In this document: one piece after another, positions 37,332-44,316 of the stretch
How positions within the stretch are numbered: position 1 is the stretch's first letter
How the letters are laid out: every line of letters starts with the position of its first letter
Assembly (NCBI GenBank): GCA_021531865.1
Contig: JAFBIW010000007.1
Location: 59,104 to 123,103, forward strand
Source: Butyricicoccus pullicaecorum
GTDB taxonomy: Bacteria; Bacillota; Clostridia; Oscillospirales; Butyricicoccaceae
DNA: 64,000 bases
Reading direction: 5' to 3'
Position numbers and translations under genes: made by a program
The notes under the pieces: model-generated
Told to the model about the DNA's origin: nothing
What the model saw: the letters and a program-made list of their open reading frames with translations, nothing else
The model's database searches: none

Positions 37332-37757
37332 TTACTCTTCGACAACAATGCCCATCGAGCGGCAGGTGCCTGCGATCATGCTCATTGCGGCCTCGACAGA
37401 AGCGGCGTTGAGGTCAGGCATCTTCATTTCCGCGATCTTCTGAACGTCGGCCTTGGAGATCTTGGCGACCTTGGTCTTGTTCGGAACAGCGGAGCCGGAC
37501 TCGATCTTGCAGGCCTTCTTGATCAGAACGGCTGCCGGGGGAGTCTTGGTAACGAAGCTGAAGGAACGGTCCGCGTAAACGGTGATGACAACGGGGATGA
37601 TGAGGCCCGCGTCGTTCTTGGTGCGCTCGTTAAATTCCTTGGTGAACGCCATGATGTTGACGCCGTGCTGACCCAGCGCAGGGCCAACCGGGGGGGCGGG
37701 AGTTGCCTTGCCCGCAGGAATCTGGAGCTTAATGTAGCCTACTACTTTCTGTGCCAT
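37332..37757 (-). CDS. rplK: 50S ribosomal protein L11
   Basis: 141 residues, normal. It binds the GTPase-associated region of 23S rRNA and is needed for RelA activation. The Pro-rich N-terminal domain ([20 protein letters not shown]) and C-terminal rRNA-binding domain ([10 protein letters not shown]) are intact. AAGGAGG precedes the MAQK start. Confidence 0.98.
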   Translation of the reverse strand: MAQKVVGYIKLQIPAGKATPAPPVGPALGQHGVNIMAFTKEFNERTKNDAGLIIPVVITVYADRSFSFVTKTPPAAVLIKKACKIESGSAVPNKTKVAKISKADVQKIAEMKMPDLNAASVEAAMSMIAGTCRSMGIVVEE

Positions 37758-37764
37758 GATTGAG

Positions 37765-37897
37765 GTATCCTCCTTAAAAAATGTGGTGGCTGGCGAGTGG
37801 AACGGCTGACGTTCACTCTCCCACTTGCCAAGGGGGAGAAAGCTCCCCACAAAGACCGGACGCCGGAAGCGGAGCCTGTCCGCCTCCCCGCCGGGGA
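37765..37897. repeat. Intergenic spacer with small palindrome between nusG and rplK
   Basis: Contains CTCCCaCTTGCCAAGgGGGAG, a near-perfect palindrome with GCC loop at about 37818-37838, and GC-rich imperfect repeats after it. It resembles small intergenic palindromic units common in Clostridial genomes; it may slow transcription within the nusG-rplK-rplA operon. No T run, so not a clear terminator. Confidence 0.45.
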
Positions 37898-38425
37898 TTA
37901 GTCATCCAGAGTTTCGACCTGGTCGAGCTCAAGCTCGACGGGGGTTTCTCTGCCGAACATGGATACGACGACGCGCACCTTGTTCTTATCGGGCTCCAGC
38001 ACATCGACGACGCCGATGAAGCCGGAAAGCGGTCCGTCGATGACGCGGACGCTGTCGCCCAGCTTGTAGCTGATTTCGATCTCGCGCTTTTCCACGCCCA
38101 TGCGCAGCACTTCCTCATCGGAGAGCGGCAGGGGCTTGTTGGAGTTCGGGCCTACAAAGCCAGTGCAGCCGCGCGTATTGCGCACGAGATACCAGCTTTC
38201 GTCGGTCAGGATCATTTTGACGAGGACGTAGCCGGGGAAGAGCTTGCGCTCGACCTCGCGGGTCTTGCCGTCCTTGACCTCTGTGACGCGCTCGACCGGA
38301 ATATTGACCGCCGTGATGAGGTCATGGAGCTTCCGGTTTTCGACCGCTTTTTCAATGGACGAGGCTACCTTGTTTTCGTAGCCCGAGTACGTATGGACAA
38401 CGTACCACTTTGCTGCGTCTGACAT
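37898..38425 (-). CDS. nusG: Transcription elongation/termination factor NusG
   Basis: 175 residues: an NGN domain ([21 protein letters not shown] at the start) that contacts RNA polymerase, then a KOW domain ([21 protein letters not shown]). The length is typical. It lies 19 bases after secE in the usual secE-nusG-rplK-rplA order. Confidence 0.97.
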   Translation of the reverse strand: MSDAAKWYVVHTYSGYENKVASSIEKAVENRKLHDLITAVNIPVERVTEVKDGKTREVERKLFPGYVLVKMILTDESWYLVRNTRGCTGFVGPNSNKPLPLSDEEVLRMGVEKREIEISYKLGDSVRVIDGPLSGFIGVVDVLEPDKNKVRVVVSMFGRETPVELELDQVETLDD

Positions 38426-38444
38426 AAGAACCGGCCCCTCTCGA

Positions 38445-38717
38445 TCAAGCGGCGAACAGGCCGACGAGGGTCTGGAAGCCGAAGCCGAAGATGGCGTCCA
38501 GGATCCAGATGAAGGCGCCGAGCACCAGGCAGCAGCCCAGAACGACAGCGGTGTTGTTCACGGTCTGTTCCTTGGTGGGCCAGACGATCTTCTTGATCTC
38601 GCCCTTCAGTTCGCGGAACCACTTTTTGGTGCGTTCAACGAGAGAGGGCTTCTTGGCCTTGGCGGGCTTTTCAGCCTGCTTCTTGCCGGCGGGCGTGTTC
38701 TTTTCCTGCTCTGCCAT
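38445..38717 (-). CDS. secE: Preprotein translocase subunit SecE
   Basis: 90 residues: a basic N-terminal extension (Lys/Ala-rich, 1-28), the conserved amphipathic helix (FRELKGEIKKIVWPTKEQ) and a single membrane span (about 55-75, VLGCCLVLGAFIWILDAIF). It clamps SecY in the Sec translocon. Confidence 0.96.
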   Translation of the reverse strand: MAEQEKNTPAGKKQAEKPAKAKKPSLVERTKKWFRELKGEIKKIVWPTKEQTVNNTAVVLGCCLVLGAFIWILDAIFGFGFQTLVGLFAA

Positions 38718-38742
38718 GAAGCGTACTTCCTTTCTCGTCGAA

Positions 38743-38892
38743 TTACTTGGTCTCGCGATGAGTCGTATGCTTCTTGCAGAAGCGGCAGTACTTGTTCATC
38801 TCAAGACGGTCGGGATCGTTCTTCTTGTTCTTCATCGTGTTGTAGTTTCTTTGCTTGCACTCCGTGCAGGCGAGCGTTACCTTAACGCGCAT
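38743..38892 (-). CDS. rpmG: 50S ribosomal protein L33
   Basis: 49 residues ([17 protein letters not shown]...). Four Cys in two CxxC pairs (CTEC, CRFC) show the zinc-binding form of L33. AAGGAGG precedes the ATG. It heads the rpmG-secE-nusG-rplKA unit, as in many Firmicutes. Confidence 0.95.
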   Translation of the reverse strand: MRVKVTLACTECKQRNYNTMKNKKNDPDRLEMNKYCRFCKKHTTHRETK

Positions 38893-39017
38893 AACGGCAC
38901 CTCCTTATTTGTTTATTCGCCGCGGCCGCGGGGCACGCGGGAACCAATTGCCTCCCTTTGCAGGCCGTCCGATCGTTCAAATCGGCGCATAAAAAAAGAA
39001 CCTACATAGGTGTAATC

Positions 39018-39046
39018 ATTGTAACACGCCATATCGGGTTCGTCAA
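39018..39046 (-). promoter_or_regulatory. Promoter of rpmG-secE-nusG-rplK-rplA
   Basis: TTGACG and TACAAT on the - strand, 17-base spacer; the transcript would start about 120 bases before rpmG. Confidence 0.82.
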
Positions 39047-39157
39047 GGGAATTTTTCAATTTTCGGGGTAGAATTTCTAAGACTTTCGTGATATAATCTC
39101 TCTCAACCTATTTTCAACAGATTAGATCACATCATATGAGATAAGGAGCGCATGGAT

Positions 39158-39577
39158 ATGAAAATTCTCGGCGTGGATTACGGCGACGCACGCACCGGCC
39201 TGTCGGTCTCCGACCCGACCGGGCTGATCGCGGGCTCGCCCTCGGTCATTGCGGAGTGGAACCGGGACAAGCTCATCGAAAAGCTCGTTTCCTATATCAG
39301 GGAAAACCGGATCGAGGAAATCGTCATGGGGTACCCCAAGAACATGGACGGCACGGTCGGCGCGCGGGCGGAAAAGTGCGAGGCGCTGGCCGAGGCGCTG
39401 CACGAGCAGACCGGCGTGCCGGTCGTCCTGTGGGACGAGCGCCGCACGACCGTCGCCGCCCACCAGATTCTGCACCAGAGCGGCAAAAAGATGAAGCAGC
39501 ACCGGAAAACGGTCGACGCCGTCGCCGCCACCCTCATCCTGCAGGGCTACCTCGATCATAAGCGGATGATGAAATGA
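39158..39577 (+). CDS. ruvX: RuvX/YqgF Holliday junction resolvase-like nuclease
   Basis: 139 residues, RNase H-like fold. MKILGVDYGDARTGLSVSDP holds the first catalytic Asp; VMGYPKNMDGTVG and LWDERRTTVAA supply others; the KTVDAVAATLILQGYLD end is typical. The family resolves Holliday junctions or processes pre-16S rRNA. The ATG at 39158 has AAGGAG nine bases upstream; the ATG six bases earlier is too close. An extended -10 (TGATATAAT, 39089-39097) probably serves as promoter. Confidence 0.93.
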   Translation: MKILGVDYGDARTGLSVSDPTGLIAGSPSVIAEWNRDKLIEKLVSYIRENRIEEIVMGYPKNMDGTVGARAEKCEALAEALHEQTGVPVVLWDERRTTVAAHQILHQSGKKMKQHRKTVDAVAATLILQGYLDHKRMMK

Positions 39578-39608
39578 GGCGGGATTTACCACTTCTCGCC
39601 ATTGATGA

Positions 39609-39637
39609 TTGACACAAATCGTCAAAAAATGTATCAT
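39609..39637 (+). promoter_or_regulatory. Promoter of the type I toxin mRNA
   Basis: TTGACA 39609-39614 and TATCAT 39632-39637, 17-base spacer; the transcript would carry a leader of about 90 nt before the toxin ATG. Confidence 0.8.
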
Positions 39638-39693
39638 ATAGACAAGCGTAGCCTGTCCGTCGCGGACACACCCTGACGGCAGCGGTTGTTTTT

Positions 39694-39724
39694 ACCTCCA
39701 TCCTTCTGCAAAGAGGAAGGAGGT
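39694..39724 (+). promoter_or_regulatory. Hairpin hiding the toxin ribosome-binding site
   Basis: ACCTCC (39694-39699) pairs with GGAGGT (39719-39724) and, after one A-A mismatch, TCCTT pairs with GAGGA. The toxin Shine-Dalgarno is therefore sequestered in the nascent mRNA, a common safeguard of type I toxins. Confidence 0.75.
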
Positions 39725-39731
39725 GATACTT

Positions 39732-39824
39732 ATGGTAACATACGAAGGCCTTTTTGCCTTCTGCTTGGTCATCATCGGTGTCATACAGTTGGTTTGGATG
39801 TTTTCCAACAACAAAAGAAAATGA
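39732..39824 (+). CDS. Type I toxin: 30-aa holin-like membrane peptide
   Basis: 30 residues (MVTYEGLFAFCLVI...), a single membrane span of about 17 hydrophobic residues and a basic FSNNKRK tail. This is the layout of the 'putative holin-like toxin' peptides and of TxpA/BsrG toxins in Firmicutes, which disturb the membrane. A strong site, GAAGGAGGTGA, lies 7 bases before the ATG. The 3' end of its mRNA overlaps a divergent-strand RNA at 39810-39904. It was too short for most gene callers. Confidence 0.85.
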   Translation: MVTYEGLFAFCLVIIGVIQLVWMFSNNKRK

Positions 39825-39904
39825 CCGCTCACCCTTCCCAAAGTTAGCGATCATTTTCTTCGTTAATCGGTAAGAGGTAAAACACCGCTGGCGGTGTCCT
39901 CCGT
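39810..39904 (-). ncRNA. Antitoxin antisense RNA of the type I system
   Basis: About 95 nt on the - strand, starting 7 bases after a consensus promoter. It has GGAGG, then a CACCGC/GCGGTG hairpin, then GTTTTACCTC, then a terminator shared with the toxin mRNA (AAAATGAtCGCT with AGCGGTCATTTT). It overlaps the toxin 3' end by about 45 nt, the arrangement of txpA/RatA and bsrG/SR4. Its ACCTC segment resembles the arm that hides the toxin ribosome site, so it could also pair near the toxin start. Confidence 0.8.
39815..39857. terminator. Overlapping terminator shared by toxin mRNA and antitoxin RNA
   Basis: AAAATGACCGCT and AGCGATCATTTT (one C-A mismatch) around a 16-base loop; T-rich runs follow on both strands (TTTTCTTC on +, TTTTCTTTTG on -). 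Confidence 0.78.
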
Positions 39905-39910
39905 ACTTAC

Positions 39911-39939
39911 AGTATACGCCCGCGCCCTTGGTTTGTCAA
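39911..39939 (-). promoter_or_regulatory. Consensus promoter of the antitoxin RNA
   Basis: TTGACA and TATACT on the - strand, 17-base spacer; spacer and -10 nearly identical to the promoter at 27414-27442. Confidence 0.88.
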
Positions 39940-39958
39940 CCTCGGGCGCTTTTTTTGC
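39921..39958 (+). terminator. Second terminator for the toxin mRNA
   Basis: GCGCCC and GGGCGC enclose an inner GGTT/AACC stem and are followed by T7. It overlaps the antitoxin promoter; toxin transcripts passing the first hairpin would end here and cover the whole antitoxin RNA. Confidence 0.8.
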
Positions 39959-39960
39959 GT

Positions 39961-41151
39961 TCAATCCTCCAAAATGAAGTCGTCCGCTTCCTCCGCGACC
40001 GTGTCCACCTTGATGCGCTTGCACATCTTATAATGTAAGCCGTTTTCGTTCACGACCTCGCCCCGGTTTTCAAACCCGAACTTGTCGTAAAACCCGCGTG
40101 CGCGGCCGTTTTCCGCCGCGACGTAGGCGCAGAGCCAGTCCTTCCCCATCGCGCGGTAGACCGAGATGGCCTGTCCCAGGATTTGCTGGCTCAGGCCGCG
40201 TCCGCGGAATTCCTCCCGGATGACGAACGAGCCGACCTTGCCGGTGTCCGGCTCGGACTGGTCGAGGACGTTCAGCCGCACGAGGGCGGCAGGTGTTTCA
40301 TTAACAAAGCCCAGTGTTACCGCACGCGGAGTCTTCGCCATTTCGTCGGTCGCCGCCAGCCATGCCGCTTCATTTAAATTTTCGACTGTGCCGTAGGCGT
40401 TCCGATAGAAGTCGCGGGCGTAGTCCAGCACGAGCGCGCGGTCGGCCTCGCTCGACGGGTCGTAGTCCCGGAACCACGCCTGCACGGTCTGGGGCGCGCC
40501 CTTCGTGTCCTTCCAGCCGATGAGAGCAAATGTCGATAATTCCTGCGGCAGATGGGACGCGTCGTTCCAGTAAATCGGGCGGATTTCGTCGCCGTCGAAC
40601 TCGAATTTAGCCACGCAGGTGTTGTCGCCCCAGCCAACCTCGCCGATCTGCTCGGGGCGGTAGCCCAGCGTGCGGCACAGAATCCCGCGAATCGCCGAGC
40701 CGTGGCTGACCACCGCGATCGTTTTCCCGTCCCACTCACGCGCGAGGCGGCGCAGGCCGGAGAGCACGCGGTCGCCGCATTCCATGACCGTTTCGCTGTC
40801 CGGAAGGCGGAAATCCCACGACTTTGTCTGCCAAATCGCGTACATTTCGGGCGCGATGCGGGGCAGAACCGCCCAGGTTTTGTCCTCCCACGCACCCATC
40901 CGGATCTCCCGCAGCTCCCGGCGCACGCGCACCTTCATCCCCTTGCGGTCGGCGATGGCCTTGGCGGTGTGGCGGGCGCGGTAGAGGTCGGAGGCGTAGA
41001 CCGCGTCGAGCGGCACCTGCTCAAACCGCGCAGCAAGATAAGGCAATTGCTCGTAGGCGCGGGTGGTCAGAAGCGCGTCGTACTGCCCGTGGCAGCGGCG
41101 GTAGACGTTGCCCTCGGCCTCGGCGTGGCGGATGAGGTAAACGGTGGTCAT
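39961..41151 (-). CDS. Fusion of histidine phosphatase and GNAT acetyltransferase
   Basis: 396 residues. Residues 1-195 are a phosphoglycerate mutase-like histidine phosphatase: catalytic LIRHAEAEGN (about 6-15), the second His in VVSHGSAIRG, and YASDLYRARHTAKAI. Residues about 225-380 are a GNAT domain with the acyl-CoA loop REEFRGRGLSQQIL. The gene overlaps the pyrD stop by 4 bases, so translation is coupled to pyrimidine synthesis. It could dephosphorylate a metabolite and acetylate an amine; the substrates are unknown. It ends close to the toxin-antitoxin locus. Confidence 0.85.
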   Translation of the reverse strand: MTTVYLIRHAEAEGNVYRRCHGQYDALLTTRAYEQLPYLAARFEQVPLDAVYASDLYRARHTAKAIADRKGMKVRVRRELREIRMGAWEDKTWAVLPRIAPEMYAIWQTKSWDFRLPDSETVMECGDRVLSGLRRLAREWDGKTIAVVSHGSAIRGILCRTLGYRPEQIGEVGWGDNTCVAKFEFDGDEIRPIYWNDASHLPQELSTFALIGWKDTKGAPQTVQAWFRDYDPSSEADRALVLDYARDFYRNAYGTVENLNEAAWLAATDEMAKTPRAVTLGFVNETPAALVRLNVLDQSEPDTGKVGSFVIREEFRGRGLSQQILGQAISVYRAMGKDWLCAYVAAENGRARGFYDKFGFENRGEVVNENGLHYKMCKRIKVDTVAEEADDFILED

Positions 41152-42053
41152 ACGCGCACCGCTCCCGTCAGCTCGGTGACCTTCTCGATGCCGTGCGTTT
41201 CCATATATGTTTTCAGCTCTTCGAGGGCCTTGACCGGGGCCATCGGGTCAGCGAACATAGCGGTGCCGATGGCGACCGCGTCCGCGCCCGCGAGCATCAT
41301 TTCGACCACGTCGCGGCCCGAGCGGATGCCGCCCATGCCGATGATCGGCACGTCAACCGCGCGGCGCACCTGATAAACCATGCGCACGGCGACCGGCAGA
41401 ACGGCCGGACCCGACATGCCGCCCATGATGTTGGACAGGATCGGACGGCGGGAATCGACGTCGATGCGCATACCGAGCAGGGTGTTGATCAGCGAGAGCG
41501 CGTCCGCGCCCGCGCCGACCGCCGCCCGGGCAATCTCCGCGATATCGGTCACATTGGGGCTTAATTTGACGATCAGGGGCTTTTTCGCGTACTTTTTCGC
41601 CGCCGAAACGACTTCCTCGACCATGGCGGGCTGGGTGCCGAAGGCCATGCCGCCGCACTTGACGTTCGGGCAGGAAATGTTCATTTCGATCAGGTCAACG
41701 TCCGCGTCCGAGATTTTTTCGATCATGCCGCAGTATTCCTCGACCGTGTTTCCCGAAACATTCGCAATGATTTTTGTATCAAACTGACGGAGGAAGGGAA
41801 TCTGCTCAGCGATAAAGCGGTCGATGCCCGGGTTTTGCAGGCCGACGCAGTTCAGAATGCCCATCGGTGTTTCCGCAATACGCGGAGCGGGATTGCCCAA
41901 CCGCTCGGTCGGGGTCAGACCCTTGACACCCACGCCGCCCAGCAGGCCGAGGTCAAAAAATTCGCCGTATTCATGGCCGAAGCCGAAGGTGCCCGAAGCG
42001 GTCGTGATCGGGTTTTTCAGCTCCACGCCGCAGATATTCACACGTAAATCCAT
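41148..42053 (-). CDS. pyrD: Dihydroorotate dehydrogenase B (NAD+), catalytic subunit
   Basis: 301 residues, class 1B enzyme using FMN and receiving NAD+ via PyrK. The loop MNISCPNVKCGGMAFG carries the catalytic Cys; GVGVKGLTPTERLGNPAPR and GMGGIRSGRDVVEMMLAGADAV bind substrate and FMN phosphate. ATG 42053 shares one base with the pyrK stop (TGATG). It converts dihydroorotate to orotate. Confidence 0.96.
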   Translation of the reverse strand: MDLRVNICGVELKNPITTASGTFGFGHEYGEFFDLGLLGGVGVKGLTPTERLGNPAPRIAETPMGILNCVGLQNPGIDRFIAEQIPFLRQFDTKIIANVSGNTVEEYCGMIEKISDADVDLIEMNISCPNVKCGGMAFGTQPAMVEEVVSAAKKYAKKPLIVKLSPNVTDIAEIARAAVGAGADALSLINTLLGMRIDVDSRRPILSNIMGGMSGPAVLPVAVRMVYQVRRAVDVPIIGMGGIRSGRDVVEMMLAGADAVAIGTAMFADPMAPVKALEELKTYMETHGIEKVTELTGAVRV

Positions 42054-42826
42054 CACCAAACGACCTCCTTGCTGTCAAATACCGGGCCATCCTTGCAGAC
42101 ATGGCCGTATCTTACGCCGGTTTCGCCCTCGCGGAGTTTCAGCTCGCAGGCGCAGACCAGACACGCGCCGATGCCGCAGCCCATGCGTTCCTCCATCGAG
42201 ACCTGGCAGGGCACGCCCGCCGCCTCGGCGATCTGGGCGATCGCGCGGAGCATGGGCTTGGGGCCACAGGCGCAGACTGCGGTGCAGTCGGACACGTGTA
42301 CCTGAAACAAATCGGTAACAAAACCGGGACGGCCGTAGGAGCCGTCGTCGGTGCAGACGTGGGTTTCGCCCAGCGCACGGAAGCAATCCTCCAGAATGAC
42401 CGCGTCTTTGTTTCGGAAACCAAGGATGGCTTCGGGCTGTGCACCTGCCGCCCTGGCTGCCTTCATGGTCAGGAGCATGGGCGGCACGCCGATGCCGCCG
42501 CCGATGAAGACCGGGCGGTCACCGAGTTTGGACAGGTCGAAGCCGTGCCCCAGCGTGCCCAGCACGTCGAGCACGTCGCCCGGGCGGCACTCGGACAGCC
42601 ATTCCGTGCCCGCGCCCTTGACCTGAAACACGATCGTCATGCGGTCGCCGTCCACGTCGCAGATCGAGATGGGGCGGCGGAGCAGATTGCCCTCGCCGCA
42701 GGTGATATGAATGAACTGGCCGGGCTGGGCGACGGCGCACAGCGCGGGCGCCGCGAGCGTCAGCGCGAACAGGCCGGGGCCGACCTGCACCCGCGACTCA
42801 ACACGGCAGAGTTCCTGCATTGCCAT
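42053..42826 (-). CDS. pyrK: Dihydroorotate dehydrogenase B, electron transfer subunit
   Basis: 257 residues: an FAD-binding domain (RRPISICDVDGDRMTIVFQ), an NAD-binding domain (FIGGGIGVPPMLLTMKA), and a C-terminal [2Fe-2S] ligand set (MEERMGCGIGACLVCACEL with four Cys). It passes electrons from PyrD to NAD+. The MAMQ start follows AAGGGGA at about nine bases. It heads the pyrK-pyrD-phosphatase/GNAT operon. Confidence 0.96.
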   Translation of the reverse strand: MAMQELCRVESRVQVGPGLFALTLAAPALCAVAQPGQFIHITCGEGNLLRRPISICDVDGDRMTIVFQVKGAGTEWLSECRPGDVLDVLGTLGHGFDLSKLGDRPVFIGGGIGVPPMLLTMKAARAAGAQPEAILGFRNKDAVILEDCFRALGETHVCTDDGSYGRPGFVTDLFQVHVSDCTAVCACGPKPMLRAIAQIAEAAGVPCQVSMEERMGCGIGACLVCACELKLREGETGVRYGHVCKDGPVFDSKEVVW

Positions 42827-42887
42827 ATGGAAAAGTCCCCTTTCGGATGGTTTTCGGTTGATTTTCGCTTGATTTTGCACTGTTAAC

Positions 42888-42916
42888 AGTATACCATGCG
42901 GCGGGGGAAAAAGCAA
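42888..42916 (-). promoter_or_regulatory. Promoter of pyrK-pyrD
   Basis: TTGCTT and TATACT on the - strand, 17-base spacer, with an untranslated leader of about 55 nt. No PyrR attenuator is visible in that leader. Confidence 0.72.
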
Positions 42917-42982
42917 GGGCGCGGGCGGCTCTTGCTTTCGCACGATAAAGCGCGGCGGGAACCTTTCTACCCGGGGGACGCG

Positions 42983-43009
42983 GGGGCGCTGCGGAGCAGA
43001 CAGCGCCCC
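42983..43009. other. Strong GC hairpin upstream of pyrK
   Basis: GGGGCGCTG and CAGCGCCCC form a 9-bp stem around CGGAGCAGA. It lacks a T run on either strand, so it is not a standard terminator. It marks the left edge of the gene-free accessory region. Confidence 0.5.
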
Positions 43010-43296
43010 GCTCCCAGTTAGATATCTATTATATATCTATTAGGATGGAAAACCTTGACCTTTTGAGAGGGTTTGACACCGAACATTTATTCGTGTTCGG
43101 AGGGCGGTTTTGGAGATTTTAACGAATATCTGTTCGTATTTTGGCGTGGAAGGCGGGATATCTCCGAACGTATGTTCTGTTTCGCCCTGCACGGGTTCAC
43201 GTCGGAACTGCACGAAATCACCTACGTCTTTGCACGAAATGAAGTCGGAAATTGGGGGATTTTGCACCGTTTGCAGGTGCGGGCGGGTGGTTTTCG
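43010..43296. other. Gene-free AT-richer segment with three SOS-box-like sites
   Basis: After an AT-rich block (ATATCTATTATATATC at 43021-43036) three LexA-type sites occur at even spacing: CGAACATTTATTCG (43080-43093), CGAATATCTGTTCG (43123-43136) and CGAACGTATGTTCT (43165-43178). Each matches the Bacillus-type consensus at about 12 of 14 positions. No open frame with a ribosome site is found beside them. Base composition is clearly lower in GC than the flanking genes. Confidence 0.6.
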
Positions 43297-43447
43297 TCGT
43301 TCGTGCGGCGGTGGGCGTTCGTTGGGACGGGTGGTTGCTGTCGTTCGTGCGGCGGTGAGCGTTCGTTGGGACGGGTGGTTCCAATCGTTCGCGCGGCGGC
43401 GGGCGTTCGTTGGGACGGGTGCTTCCGATCGTTCGTGCGGCGGCTGG
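43279..43447 (+). repeat. 44-bp tandem repeat array (about 3.5 units)
   Basis: TCGTTCGTGCGGCGG starts at 43297, 43341, 43385 and 43429, exactly 44 bases apart, with GCGTTCGTTGGGACGGGTG in each full unit. Units differ by a few substitutions. The last unit runs directly into copy 2 of the dispersed repeat. No CRISPR-like unique spacers: the whole period is conserved. Confidence 0.88.
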
Positions 43448-43662
43448 CGTTGTTTTTTTAAGAAACGTTTTTTCTTGTCAACCCAAACCGGGGAACCTAC
43501 GGTTCTCTGGTTTGGGAATCCGGTCTCCCTTGTGCCTGACTGGGGTGGGGAGACGCATCCGTCCGGTCGTCGACCACCAGTCTGCGGACTGGTGGATCGC
43601 GCCGGAACTCCGCGAAGGGCACGAACTTGACCGCGAAATCGACGGCCACTGTGAATCGACAC
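43431..43662 (+). repeat. Structured dispersed repeat, copy 2
   Basis: Same orientation as copy 1. The 14-bp hairpin is identical in sequence (43484-43497 with 43501-43514); the 9-bp TGCG-loop hairpin (43574-43595) reads CCACCAGTC/GACTGGTGG, differing from copy 1 at paired positions on both arms. The segment between the two hairpins has diverged more. Confidence 0.85.
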
Positions 43663-43800
43663 CCGTAGATGTGAATGCGAACCTTCATGGAGGGTGGTTC
43701 TTTGCACGTGGATGTTCATGCGAACCTTCATGGAGGGTGGTTCATTGCCGCGTGGATGCGAACGCGAGCGTTCATGGAAGGGGATTCATTGCCGTGCGAA
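43663..43800 (+). repeat. 43-44-bp tandem repeat array after copy 2 (three units)
   Basis: TTCATGG recurs at 43684, 43727 and 43771 within units of the form GCGAACCTTCATGGAGGGTGG followed by TTCATTGCCGCGTGGATG. The units are recognisably related to the array at 43279-43447 (shared GCGTTC-TGG-GGGTGGTT skeleton). Confidence 0.8.
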
Positions 43801-43898
43801 CGTTTCCATTTACCTATGCACCTATGCCCCTCTTGTGAACTGCCGTGCCCCAAACAGTGGCAGAGCTTTCACCTCGACGTACGCTTTTGGGGCTTCCG

Positions 43899-44083
43899 GC
43901 GCTCCCTTCGCGGCGTTCCGGCGCGTTTTACCAGTCCGCAGACCTGGTAAAACGACGACCGGACAGAGCGACTCCGTGCCCCGGACAGGGACAAGGGAGA
44001 CCGGATTCCCAAACCAGAGAACCGTAGGTTCCCCGGTTTGGGTTGACAAGAAAATTCGTTTCCTAAAGAAAAAAGCGTCAGGC
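43899..44083 (-). repeat. Structured dispersed repeat, copy 3 (inverted)
   Basis: Opposite orientation to copy 2, about 240 bases away, so the two form a large inverted pair. The 14-bp hairpin is at 44010-44023 with 44027-44040; the second hairpin (43926-43952) has an extended stem TTTTACCAG/CTGGTAAAA with a compensated inner pair and one bulged G. It shares the CGCGCCGGAAC block after the hairpin with the other copies but not their later part. Confidence 0.83.
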
Positions 44084-44154
44084 ACCGAATCCGCGATAGG
44101 AACCACCCGTCCGCGTGCGCGGACATTTTCCCCCGAGTCGTGTCCGCGCCCGAT

Positions 44155-44209
44155 TTGCATTTCTTCCGCATCTGTGATATAATAACATTGTCGAATAGAT
44201 GTTCGACAA
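44155..44209 (+). promoter_or_regulatory. Promoter with overlapping LexA-type operator, no recognisable gene
   Basis: TTGCAT 44155-44160 and TATAAT 44178-44183 are 17 bases apart. The expected start lies inside a perfect 8-6-8 inverted repeat (44188-44209) whose centre CGAATAGATGTTCG fits the SOS box. It points toward the 3' end of the MATE gene, antisense to it; no + strand gene follows. Confidence 0.7.
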
Positions 44210-44219
44210 TCAGGCCGCG

Positions 44220-44248
44220 AAAACGGCGGGGCTGTGCACACCCCGCCA
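44220..44248 (-). terminator. Terminator of the MATE gene
   Basis: GGCGGGG and CCCCGCC around a TGTGCACAG loop, followed on the - strand by GTTTTC; about 70 bases beyond the stop. Confidence 0.7.
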
Positions 44249-44316
44249 AGTATCGTAATGGTTGATTTCGGCCGCGCAAGCCCGGTCTGCTCCGCCAGGC
44301 GCCCGATGGCCGCCGC

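Noticed and set aside
43045..43122. A 25-codon frame (MENLDLLRGFDTEHLF...) over the first SOS box
   Set aside because: No ribosome site, and it overlaps the operator-like sites; nothing supports translation.
43279..43800. CRISPR-like array
   Set aside because: The repeats are contiguous 43-44-bp units without unique spacers, degenerate along their whole length, and no cas genes are nearby.
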